This document shows, one piece after another, positions 21,355-32,700 of a stretch of 42,785 nt of DNA (position 1 is the first letter of the stretch; each line of letters opens with the position of its first letter). Made by a program: the position numbers and the translations under genes. The stretch lies in assembly GCA_937930555.1 (NCBI GenBank), contig CALHCH010000037.1:1-42785 (forward strand), read 5' to 3'. Source of the DNA: Candidatus Absconditabacterales bacterium (GTDB lineage Bacteria > Patescibacteriota > Gracilibacteria > Absconditabacterales > Absconditicoccaceae). Below the pieces are notes generated by a model. It ran no database searches and was not told the DNA's origin. It saw only the letters and a program-made list of their open reading frames with translations.

Positions 21355-22033
21355 TTGCAGGGTCTTCTTGAGTGATAAAATCATAAGATATCAGCTCTTT
21401 GTCATCACACATCATCCATGGGAGTTGATTGTGGGTAAATGTGACAATATCATTTGTGTTTTTTCTTTGTCGTTTTTTTGAAATTTCCATCAATAATTCT
21501 TTTTCTTCATTGCTGAGCAAAGTATCTTGAGTATCAGTGATATTGGAAATCATATGAGCGGATCATTTTATTTCCAAAAGAATAGACTCATCTGCGGTAA
21601 GCTCCTCGATAGTGGTAAAGTATATGTCTGGTACAGGTCATTGCTTGATTCTTCTATATTTGAGTCCAGTGATTGGGGTGAGATGATTGTAATATCGAGC
21701 AAAGTCCAATAGGTAGCAAAGTTTTGCTAATTTTGTTTTTGTAATCTTGAGATCATGTTCTGCTCATCAATATTTAATAAAGTTTTTGATTATTTGCTTG
21801 TACTTTTCTCGATCAAAAGTGTTCTCATCATGTATTATTGCTCATGTTTTTTGATCAACAAAATCTGAAACATTGCACTCATACAAATTTGCCAATTTAA
21901 CCGCTTGTCATAGAGTCAAATCACTTTTTCATTGTTCGATGCGACTATATGTCTGACGAGAAACACAAAGTAATTCAGCTATTTCTTGCTGATTCAATCA
22001 CCTGTCTCTACGTAGTTCTTGAATATTGATCAT
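21344..22033 (-). CDS. Xre-family HTH fused to Panacea (DUF4065/SocA-like) antitoxin domain
   Basis: Minus strand, TGA=Gly: MINIQELRRDRGLNQQEIAELLCVSRQTYSRIEQGKSDLTLGQAVKLANLYECNVSDFV (HTH), then ITKTKLAKLCYLLDFARYYNHLTPITGLKYRRIKQGPVPDIYF (Panacea). Confidence 0.78.
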
Positions 22034-22123
22034 TAGCTGTATTATCAATAAATGGTAAAATTATAAACATTATTCTTTTAATTACAAGAAAATGTTATAT
22101 TATTTAACATATAGTGTTCGAAA

Positions 22124-22335
22124 AATCTTCGAAGAAGATTGCCAAGAAACTCGCTTCGTGTAAATAAAGATCATAGCGATCTTTGTGTGAGAATAGTCTA
22201 AACGTCTTCGAACGTGACCGCAAGAAGTGTTCTGAAGTAAAACGAATTCTTATCAGAATTTGTTTTATTCGCGTTCGATTTGAGTATCACTCAGATATCT
22301 CTATAGTGAGAGTAATACACTTTTGCTCTCACTAT
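22124..22335 (+). other. Hairpin-rich leader/intergenic region between the TA pair and the RM gene
   Basis: Four stem-loops: aatcttc-gaa-gaagatt (22124-22140), aaagatc-atagc-gatcttt (22166-22184), aaaacgaattct-tatc-agaatttgtttt (22239-22266), atagtgagag...ctctcactat (22303-22335). Confidence 0.7.
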
Positions 22336-22340
22336 ATACT

Positions 22341-25300
22341 ATGGCACAGCTGTTTTCCAAGACGACCATACAGGATCAGATACAGATATATGATGGCGTA
22401 GATATGTCAGATGCTATCCAGATCGTCACAGACCTATATGCAGATCAAAAAAACTGACTCACCAAGGATGAGACGAGATACGAGCAGCGTTTCAATGGAT
22501 TGTTTTTTGGTGAATTGTTGTGATATGAAGAAAACAAAAATAGACACCCCAAAGCGAGTACGCCAGTGTGAGGAAAGATAGCTGATCTCGGACTGGGTAT
22601 ATACTCGGATGGCAAGTATAGCTATGAGTGAGTACGTGTGATAGTAGAGCTCAAATGATCTACTGCCTCACTAGACAAAAAACAAGCATCCTATGGTGGG
22701 CAGACACCCGTAGACCAATGATTTGGATATAAGACATCGTTTACCCAAGATCCACGACTGGTGGTGAGCAATTTTGGTAGTATCAGGCTATATAGGGACA
22801 ACAAGCAGGACTATGAGGTGTGGACACTAGAGGAGCTAGCCAGTGGAGACAATGACTGGTATGAACTCAAAAAACTCCTCCTCCTGATGCAAAAGAAAAA
22901 CCTCATCGCTGCAAGCGGTGAGTCATATACCCAAAAACTCCTCACCAAGTTTCGTTATGATCAAGAGCATATCAGCAAGAAGTTTTATACTGAATACAAG
23001 GCGTTGAGACTGGAGCTGATCAATGATATCAGATCTCGCAATGACTGAGTGACGATCGATCTCGTCGTAGAAAAAGCACAAAAACTTATAGATCGCGTGA
23101 TTTTTGTTCATTTTTGTGAAGACAAGGGATTGTTGCCTGCGGATAAACTCAAGGAGGTGATCGAGTTTGGAGAAAAAGCGATGAGTCCGACGTTTCAGAC
23201 GCTGACCAACTTTTTTGAGGCGGTAAATAGCGGGAGTCCCAAGCTGGAGATACCTAATGGATATAATGGATGATTGTTTCATAAGGATCCTGAGCTGGAT
23301 GCGTTGCAGGTAGGGGATGAGATATGTCGCAAGTTTGTGGCGTTGTGATTGTATGATTTTGATGGGGAGCTCTCGGTCAATATACTGGGGCATATTTTTG
23401 AACAATCGATCTCTGATCTGGAGCAGCTCAAGATAGATCTGCTGGGCACCGAGACACAGACCGATGATCTCGTGGAGACCAAAACCTCCAAACGCAAAAA
23501 GGATGGGATTTTTTATACGCCTGAGTACATCGTGGACTATATCATCCAGCACTCGCTGATGACACGACTAGAGGAGCAAGAGGCTGCCTGTATGGCCAAG
23601 ATCGGTAAAAAAAAATGATATAAGGATGAGCTAGAGGCGACGATGGCATATCAGGCGATCTTGCAGTGAGTCAAGGTGCTAGATCCTGCCTGTGGGTCTG
23701 GTGCGTTTTTGGTCAAGGTATTTGACTACCTGTATGCAGAAAACAAGCGTGTGGGTGCTATCGTGGGGTCGTTGTTTGATGATGATGCACTGTACAAAAA
23801 CATCCTGAGCCAAAACATCTACGGAGTCGATCTCAATGCCGAATCTGTAGAGATCACCAAGCTCTCACTCTGGCTCAAATCAGCTCAAAAATGAAAGAAA
23901 CTCAATAACCTAGATAAAAATATCAAGTGCGGAAATTCTTTGATCGATGATCCTGAGGTGGCAGGAGATAAGGCGTTTGACTGGCATATAGAATTTAAGG
24001 ATATAATGAATGAATGAGGGTTTGATGTGGTGGTGGGGAATCCGCCTTATGTTTCATTTCAAAATATTCAGAAGAAAATTAAGAGACATATGAGTGTCAT
24101 ATACCAATCTGCTACTTGAAAATATGATTTATATGTGTTGTTTGTGGAATTAGCGATCAACACACTAAAGCATTGATGAAAATTTTCATATATTATTCCG
24201 AATAAATTCATTCTCTCAGAGTATTGAAATTGAATGAAGGGAGTAGTTTTAGAAAACTCTATAGTTTGATTACTTGATTTACAAGAAATCAATGTTTTTG
24301 AGGATGCTTCTACATATCCTTGTATTCTAACTGTTTCGAAACAGAGCATTAAAAATAATTCATTTCAGTATGTTTATGTAACAGATCAGGAGCTGAATTG
24401 AAAGAAGCAAATGATCAAGCAAGACTGATTGTGAGTTAGTTGACGATCTTTGGCGAGTGAATTAACTTGAGATATTCTTCTTAAAATTGAAAAATGAAAC
24501 ACTTCCCTCAAGGAATTGGCTAATGAGATAACGCAAGGCCTTAGAACTTGAAAATTAGATGTTTTTTGCACAGATTTAAATGTTGAATTTATTGAGGATA
24601 GATGATTCAGTAAAAATTTGATACACAGAGTTTACACCTGAAGTAATGTTAAAAGATATCAATTTAATTTTGATGAAAATTATATTTGTTATCCATACAC
24701 AGCAGATTGAAGTATTATTGATATTGATAATTTTCCAAATTGGAGAAAATATTTTCTTGAAAATAAAGAACTTCTAATGAAAAGAAAAGATAGTTGAAAA
24801 ATATTTTCTGACACTGCAAAAAAATATTATGAATATCGAGATAAAAAACAGGTGGTCTTCAATAAGCCAAAAATAGTTTTTCCAGATATTTCAAAGCAAA
24901 ATAATTTCTTCTTAGATCTCGAATGAATACCATACATTAATAGTTGTTATTGAATTTTTTTAAAAGATGTTTCTTTGTATAAATTTGTAACTTTAATATT
25001 AAACTCTAAAATCTTTTGATTTTATATTAAAAATGTGTCTCCATCAGTAAGATGATGATACTTTAGATATAAAACATGATATTTGCAAAAATTTCATATC
25101 CCAATAATTGATAAGATTCAAATTGATGGATATGATGCGATATATGAAAAAATATCCCAATGCCATACAAAGTATTATACAACACTCCAGCAGACACTCG
25201 ATCTCCTGCAGAGTGAGTACTGACTCGACAAGATCCCCAAAAAGCTCCAGAAATTTACGGAGCTTGATTTTGAGACATTTGTAAAAACGCTCAAGCTCAA

Positions 25301-25472
25301 GAAACTCTCCCTGGATCAGAAAGAAGAACTGATGGCATACTTCAACAAAAAGCACAAGCTCCTCTCCGACCTCCAGTCTCAGATCGACACGCTCGATAGC
25401 GAGATAGACGAGATGGTGTTTGATCTATATGGGTTGAGCGAGGAGGAGAGAAGGATTGTGTTGGGAGGGTAG
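22341..25472 (+). CDS. Type IIG restriction-modification enzyme / N6-adenine DNA methyltransferase (Eco57I-like)
   Basis: TGA=Gly: KKDGIFYTPEYIVDYIIQHSL, VLDPACGSGAFLVKVFDYL (motif I), NIYGVDLNAESVEITKLSLWLKSA, GGFDVVVGNPPYVSFQ (motif IV), AT-rich TRD-like region, C-terminal coiled coil ...LSEEERRIVLGG*. Confidence 0.9.
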
Positions 25473-25493
25473 ATTTATTTACAAAAACTTGTA

Positions 25494-26033
25494 ATGAAAG
25501 ACTTAATGAATGATAAGGTTACTATAATTAAACCTGATTGACTGACTAGTGAATTAGAGTGTAGTTTTCAGTCGAAAGCAATCTATGTTGATTGAACATA
25601 TGATCTAGCTGACGAATGAGATAGGGTAATTAGAAAAATAACTGATACAAAGTCAGAGGAGTATGTAATTGATTGAATTGAGTACTTTGCTATTTGAGAT
25701 AGACTTATGGCTCATACTAAAATCACATACTCTAAAAGTAATAAACCACAGAAGAATCATCCTGCAAATATATCTATATGAACAGTAAATCAATATTGAG
25801 GAAATTTTACAGCAGTAAATAATTGAAATGTCATTGTTCAAGACACAGATATTGACAGTATAATTAAGCTAATAAACTCTCAGGACTACAAAAATAAAGA
25901 GGAATTAAAATCAATCTTAGAGGAGTATAAATTATCCAAAGATGAATCTAAAATTCGTAAATTCTTTTCTTTATTTTCAGATGTTGCTAGTTTATCACAA
26001 TTGATTGCCTGGATCTTGTCATTAACTTGATAA
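25494..26033 (+). CDS. Hypothetical protein immediately downstream of the RM gene
   Basis: TGA=Gly frame: MKDLMNDKVTIIKPDGLTSELECSFQSKAIYVDGTYDLADEGDRVIRKITDTKSEEYVIDGIEYFAIGDRLMAHTKITYSKSNKPQKNHPANISIGTVNQYGGNFTAVNNGNVIVQDTDIDSII... hydrophobic C-terminus LIAGILSLTG*. Confidence 0.65.
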
Positions 26034-26090
26034 GACTCTTTCTTAATTTTTTCTATTTCAAGCATGCTCAACTTTACCCTAACAAACACC

Positions 26091-27110
26091 ATGATACGCG
26101 AGATAGAACAAATCTATCGTGTTTGGTGAGTGATCGAAAACGCTCCCATCGTACCAGAACGAGAACAAAAACTCAAACATATAGCCAGACTACGTAGCTG
26201 AGTCTACAGCACCAAGATAGAATGAAACCGTATCTCCTATGATGATGCAGAAAAAATGCTTCGTGGAGAAAAAATCGAAGCTAGACCAAGAGATCAACAA
26301 GAACTAAACAATTATATGAATGTCTTGGATTATATTGAACAACAAGAATCCACCAAAGAAATCACAGATAAGCATATCTTCAAAATACATCAACTGACGA
26401 CCAAAAAAATCCTAGATTCATGATATCATAACAAGCGAAGAAATGAGGCAAATGCAGTGTATAACGAATGATGATGAATCGTGTATCTTCCACCAGAATG
26501 GAAAGAAGTACCAAAGCTTATGGATGACTTACTACATTATATCAATACGCAAGATGAAGTATCCGTAATTATTAGAGCTGCATTGTTGCATCATTGATTT
26601 GTAATCATACATCCATTCATAGATGGGAACTGAAGAACAGCCAGAGCGTTGACTCAATTATTTTTGTATCAACAATGATTCAATACCAAAAAATATTTCT
26701 CTCTAGAAGAATACTACGATAATGATCTCACTAATTACTATGAAGCTATCTTTATAGGAAACGATTTCTATCAAGCACAAAAAGAGTGAATAGATAGTGT
26801 AAAGTTTATAGAGTATTTTCTTGCCTGACTAGCTCATGAACTAAACTACCTTAAAAAGAAAGTATCATCAATCTCACAAGACAGCAAGCGAGAAGAAAAG
26901 TTAAAAAAAGCATGACTGAGCAATAGACAAATACATATAGCAACAACGATCAAAGAAAAATGAATAGTAAGCTCTTCAGACTTGCTCGCTATCTACAATG
27001 TGAGTAGTGCAACTATCAAAAGAGATCTCAAGAAACTCTCTGATGCCTGACTTATCATTGCTCAATGAGATACTAAAGCAAGAAAGTATCTTCCAATTAT
27101 GAGCGAATAA
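26091..27110 (+). CDS. Fic family protein with intact HPFxDGNGR motif and C-terminal winged helix
   Basis: TGA=Gly: VYSTKIEGNRIS (inhibitory SxxxEGN), ALLHHGFVIIHPFIDGNGRTARALTQLFL, C-terminal VSSATIKRDLKKLSDAGLIIAQG. Confidence 0.92.
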
Positions 27111-27325
27111 TGATCGAAAAGTGAGCGAAATATTTATTTCCCAAATTTTTTCATCTAGCTTGCAAAGCTTTAATTGTTATGACAGTGATTGTAATTTTTT
27201 AATCATTTTTTGTAAAACACAAACATGTCAGTATTTGAGCTATTCTTAGAGGATACGCATGGATAGTATAGCTTTTCCACGATTGTACTAGGTAGTTTCA
27301 AACATAGTAACAATCAAAAAGTATC

Positions 27326-27355
27326 AAAAAACTCTCAAAATCGTTGAGAGTTTTT
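27326..27355. terminator. Bidirectional-looking terminator
   Basis: aaaaactctcaaaatcgttgagagttttt. Confidence 0.75.
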
Positions 27356-27379
27356 GTCTAGTATGGGGCAAAAAATGAT

Positions 27380-28147
27380 TTACTCACTTGCATTGAGCTC
27401 TACCCACAACTCATTTCTCCTATTTTTTGAAGCAACCCAAGGTCCGTCATACAGTGAGAGGGTAGGGAGTCCATATCGTACGATACCTACTTTGCTTAGT
27501 TGCTGCTGAAACTCAGCTCGCTGTGCATCCACCACACTCTCAGACGTCCAACCTGAGAATCTTTTTACTGCTTTTAGCGATCCTGGGACTTGCTTGAGTA
27601 TGATCCTATCGGTGTTTGGCTGTGGGAGTGTCTGCATAGTCCACTGACTCGGCATGATAAATGCTGTCTCATATGAGTCAGTATCTAGCGGTATCCTCAT
27701 CACAGGCGAGGTCATAGCGATCTCAGCCCTATCACTATTGTTGCCAAATATATACGACGAAAGATACTCAAAAGCGTCATCATTGTTTTGGCCGAGTGGT
27801 CAGTCATTGCGTACTATAGCTAGTATCTGATCTGGGAGCTGCACGATCTCAAATCCATCATACGACTCAGCAAAATCTTCGCGAGTCAGCTGTTTTTTTG
27901 CATTTTTTTGTATTCACGTTAAGAGGTAGTTTACTATATATGTCGCCTTGTCTGTAGATACTTGCTTGGATATTGTATCTAGTGCTGCTATCACCTTCTC
28001 ACGAAACGGTTTTCATTGTCTGATGATGAGTATCTCTAGCTCTGTGATCTTGGTGTCTAGGAGAGAGGTGAGCTCGTCGCTGGGAGTATATGCGTAGGCG
28101 CTAGTGGAGCATAGTAGGAGAGCGAGGATGCTAAGGATGTATTTCAT
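27380..28147 (-). CDS. SOUL family heme-binding-like protein with signal peptide
   Basis: Minus strand: MKYILSILALLLCSTSAYA signal; AMTSPVMRIPLDTDSYETAFIMPSQWTMQTLPQPNTDRIILKQVPGSLKAVKRFSGWTSE...YGLPTLSLYDGPWVASKNRRNELWVEL. Confidence 0.75.
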
Positions 28148-28172
28148 GACAAAATATAGAGGCTAAAACTCC

Positions 28173-29720
28173 TTACTCATCAAACTTAAATGAAATCCTT
28201 GATTTGACGGTAGGAATAGTGGAGTATCGACGAGGGGAGATAGATATTTTTGCTGCATCGATTTCTGGATATGAGAGGATGATTTTCTTGGCTTCTTCGG
28301 CATCTAGACCTATAATTCTATCTTTGATTTCGTTGATGACTCAGAGTGCGTCTTCATTTATATTGTACATCTTGATCACGGGGACCTTAGTGGGTATGAT
28401 ATAATGAAACGGCAACTTCTCATTGGCTTCGACATGGATCTTGTCATACATTGTGATACCATTGCGGTCATACTGGTGTACATATATACTATCTTGGGCT
28501 CTTTGGGTGAGGTATTGTTCTACTACATTTTTTAGATCTGGTCGGTATATATATGGGTAGTAGAGATTGGTTTCTATTTTTCATTCCACAAATGATGTTT
28601 TTTCTCCTACTTCAGACGTAGTGATCAGCTCATTGAGTTCATAGTTGTATAGATCTTCGTAGGGCAGCACAATAATATCTGGATCTCACTCGATATTTGT
28701 TTTCAAAAAATTTGACTTACCACTCTCCATATTGTTTACGATATCTTGTTCGATTTGTTTGACGTCTTCTTCGATCACTGTACCCGTCTCTATCGTCTCT
28801 CCACCCGCAAAATCTCTCACCGCCGCCGCCCGTACTGTGGGCTGATCATCAGACTCATCTTGTAGATTTTTGAAGTATAGCATCTTACCTTTTGGTATAT
28901 TTCACAGCTCTCAGATCATCTGACCATTTTCAAAATTGCTTTCTGCTACCACCTTGACTCTAGCTGTACCAGGATCTTCAGGTGTTCAGGCAGGTACATC
29001 TATTCTTTTTTGGGTTTTGTATAGCACTCACTCATCAGTGATCAGAGTAGAATTATCCAACAACGAATACGTAAAATCATTGGTGTTTTTGATCTCTACA
29101 GTACCAGATGCTGGTTTTTGACTATACTTGATATTTTGCACATTGAGGTTCATAGTGTATTTGTATGGTAGGCTGCCTATATGATAGGGCAGCGAGAGGT
29201 ACGACTGAAACTGATGTACCTGTTTGTCCTGCACAGGAAAATAACGAAAATTGTACACCACATGTTCTATCTGATATGCGGGATTGATCTTGATGGTCGT
29301 ATTGGGTGATATCAGCGTCCAAAAAACGTATAGCAAGGTAATCAATACTCACAACTCAGCAAGTAATACAAATGCAGAAAAGTAACTCTTTTTGATAAGT
29401 AGATTTTTGTGAAAACTTGTCGCGGTACCTAGATATTTTTTATAGCTTTTGATTTTTGACCACCAGTTTTGTAGTTGTTCGTCTACGTACACGAGGTTTG
29501 ATGATTGGAGGTATCTCTTGGTTTTGATGGTGCGTGATACAAATGTGACATCTAGATGGAGCTCTTGTATGAGATTTTCTAGGTAGTTGCTTCGTCGTTT
29601 ATGCTGAAAAATACGATGATCCGGATGTATATCCAAAACAACTTTTTTGTAGTTTGGTACTTTCTTGAGTGCTTGCACGATCTTGTATATGCTATCGTGC
29701 TCTCCAAATTGTATTTTCAT
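28173..29720 (-). CDS. Hypothetical membrane-anchored protein
   Basis: Minus strand, TGA=Gly: MKIQFGEHDSIYKIVQALKKVPNYKKVVLDIHPDHRIFQ..., TM segment around SAFVLLAELGVLITLLYVFWTLI, long extracytoplasmic-type domain to ...SRISFKFDE*. Confidence 0.65.
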
Positions 29721-29786
29721 CAGCTACTCTAATGTAAACGATTTTTTTAAGCGTATTTTTACTCTAAAATAATTTTTGTGGGATTT

Positions 29787-29915
29787 GTAGTAAATAGACT
29801 TTAAATTTAGGTGTATTTACTACGTAGTATATCGACGTAATTATAAGATATGACCTACTGTTTGACGATCTCGTGAGGTACAATAAATAGTTCAATTTTA
29901 TAATCGATATACTAT
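29787..29915 (+). repeat. Left copy of about 125-bp inverted repeat pair
   Basis: taaatagactttaaatttaggtgtatttactacgtagtatatcgacgtaattataag...ctcgtgaggtacaataaatagttcaattttataatcgatatacta; reverse-complement partner at 35022-35153. Confidence 0.92.
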
Positions 29916-29955
29916 ATGATACTTTGAGTTTGTAAAGCAAAAAGAGCTATATGTT

Positions 29956-30768
29956 TTATTGTCTTTGATCTGTATGCAAACGTAAATTGGTATAAAAATG
30001 ATACACGCGAAAGTATTTCCATACGATGACTCACACTGCTCACAAGAGGGCGATATTTTTGATATCTCGAGTTTTGATCAATGAAAATACGAGATGTCTA
30101 GGATATGCCTGAAATAAGATCAAAAGGCACACCATACACAAAAATACTACCCATCACACAAAGCCATATCCTCTCATCTGCGGTCTACGTGCACGCAGGA
30201 TCTTGGTGATCAGCAGGAGTACCAGTGCGATGCACGATAGATACAATCCTAGTGGCATCACCGTATCATATCTAGCCACATTGGACTCAGGATGAAACGC
30301 TGATATAGATAGGTAGCCATCACTAGGCTCTCAAATAAAATTGTCTCATAATAACAGAAAAAATCCTAAGGGTATACATGCTCGCATCATACTCAAAAAT
30401 CGAGTATCTATCCATCTCACATGTGTATGTGGATCAGCTATGCTGGACAAAAAATGTCTGACACATCATCAGATCGCTATCACAATACCTACTAGATGAA
30501 ACGTATAGTCAGCTGGGGATATATATGATAGGAGCTGGTGTCGCGTGCTAGGTATGATCACAAAGTCACCTATGAGATACCATACATACTGCGAGACAAA
30601 ATATATTACTATCAAATAGGCTGGGACTCTTTTTCCAAACTCAGATCGATCGATATCGTAAAATCTTGCATATCTTTTGGTGGCTCGCAAAAACGTGAGT
30701 ATGCATATAATGATACCTATCCCTGTCATATGTAGCTGCGTCCCAAAAATATCTAAGAAAGGATACAT
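29956..30768 (-). CDS. Polytopic membrane protein, Lgt-like (prolipoprotein diacylglyceryl transferase family)
   Basis: Minus strand, TGA=Gly: MYPFLDIFGTQLHMTGIGIIICILTFLRATKRYARFYDID..., IPLGFFLLLGDNFIGEPSDGYLSISAFHPESNVARYDTVMPLGLYL; order and length resemble divergent Lgt. Confidence 0.5.
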
Positions 30769-30814
30769 AGTAAATAAAGTTTAAATTTTAAAATTTAAAT
30801 TTTAAACTTTAATT

Positions 30815-32329
30815 CTATCTCAAAAAGTGCGTTAATTTCTTTTCTCTGATACCTACGATTCTGATGGTACCAGGGTAGTCGAGTTGTTCCTCTATTTTTG
30901 CTCAGATTTCACCTGTGAGCTCTTCCATTTTTTTGTCATCGATCGTACTAGGATTAAAAAACGCCATAATCTCTCTCCCAGCCGACATAATATATGCTTT
31001 TTCTACTCCATCTACACTCGTGATAAGGTTTTCTAGTGTACCCATTCTTTCTATAAAGATGTCTTTGGTGTCTGATCTCGCTCAGAGTCTAGATGCGGAT
31101 ATAGCATCTGCTGCTGCTACCACAAACGCCTCTGGATACAACATAGGCACGTCAAAATGATGCCCCTCAGCAGTATTTACAATCACATCATGCATCTTAT
31201 GTTTTCTGAGAAACTCTGCACCTGTCCTAGTATGGGCTTCTCCATTTCCTGATTCTATCTTACCGATATCATGCAGGAGCCCAGCTTTTTTGGCTAGATC
31301 AGCATTGAGTCAGAGTTCGTTGGCGAGGAGTTCTGAGAGTTTGGCTACTTCGATACTATGGAGTCGCAAGTTTTGACCATAGCTGTATCTCAAGAAAAAT
31401 TTACCAATCGTTTCCACCACTTCTGGCTTCATCATCGGGAGATTGAGGATCGTGAGTGCCTCCTTCCCTTTTTTCATAAATCTTTCTGGCATGCCTTTTA
31501 GGACCTCTTCATACATCTTTTCGATAAACACTGGATTGATCCTTCCGTCCTTGACGAGCTTATCCATTGTCGCTTTGGCGACAAATCTTTTTTCTGGATC
31601 AAAACTTGAGATCTTGATGGTCATAGGCGTATCGTCGATAGTGACCTCCACACCAGTTGCTTTTTCAAATGCATTAATATTTCTCCCTTCTCTACCGATG
31701 ATCTTCCCTTTCATATCTTCGCTTGGGAGGTCGATGAGACTCACTACATGCTCGTTGAGTCATTCTTGTGCCACTCTTGGGAGTACCTTGGCGATGATTT
31801 GTGCAGCCTCATCTTTTGCTTCTTCTTCCTTGATGCTCTTCCATTTATTCACAAATCTCTTGATCTCCTCTTTGTTTTCTGTCTCGATCTGCTCAAACAA
31901 TTGTTTTTTGGCGTCTTCTGGAGACATACCGCTCAGATCAGACAATATCGTTTTTTCTTTTTCTAACGTTGCGTCTAGTTCTTTTTCTTTTTCCAGGATT
32001 TCTTCTTTTTTCTGGTCTAGTTTTTCTATTCTTTGTTCGAGTTTTTCTTCTTTTTGTCACAGTTTTTCTTCATATTGATCTATCTTTTTTTGTTTATGTT
32101 CTGCTTCTTTTTCTGATTTTGTGACTATCTCCTCAGCTTTTTGGACGATATGGGATGACTTTTTTTCTGCATCGGAGATGATTGTTCTCGCTTCTTGCTC
32201 GAGCTTTCTGATCTCTCACATCAGACCATCTTTTTTGTTTTGCACGTTTTTTTCTGTAGTATTTTTGCCTCCTCGTCGACCTGCACCTGCTCACAGCAGC
32301 AGTCAGATGATGATACTTATGATATCCAT
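30815..32329 (-). CDS. rny: Ribonuclease Y
   Basis: Minus strand: N-terminal TM, long coiled coil, VSLIDLPSEDMKGKIIGREGRNINAFEKATGVEVTIDDTP (KH), KAGLLHDIGK...GHHFDVPMLYPEAFVVAAADAISASRLGARSDT (HD). Confidence 0.96.
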
Positions 32330-32604
32330 TGATGATAATTAATGATTAAAAATTGATAAGTAATAATGTATTAGCAATATGTGTTTTGAAATACTAGATA
32401 AACAAAAGTTTCTATACTCTCGTATAGACAATAAAAAACGACAAAAATTCGCCAACCTACTAGTTGGCTATGAGTGTATGTAAATGCAGGCAACTCCTTG
32501 TATATATGTAACTCATAAGGTCGTGATTATTATCTATGTACTGGCAGTGTAGGGATGTGATGTGGGTATGCAAGTGGTGAGGTATATAGAATAGTCTATG
32601 AGTT

Positions 32605-32633
32605 TTGACAAATAATAATCTAGTGTATATACT
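32605..32633 (+). promoter_or_regulatory. Sigma70-type promoter (TTGACA-N17-TATACT)
   Basis: ttgaca 32605-32610, 17-nt spacer, tatact 32628-32633; 36 nt upstream of ATG at 32669. Confidence 0.75.
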
Positions 32634-32700
32634 TATATTGTATTGTGATTTTATATATGACTCATTATATGAAGTTTTTTGAAAAGCTCAGATCATTGTG

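Noticed and set aside
22923-23552. 209-aa minus-strand ORF
   Set aside because: Fully antisense to the well-supported RM methyltransferase frame; no recognisable domain.
31443-32078. 211-aa plus-strand ORF
   Set aside because: Antisense to the RNase Y coiled coil and KH region; Ser/Phe-rich as expected from GAA/AAA-rich antisense.
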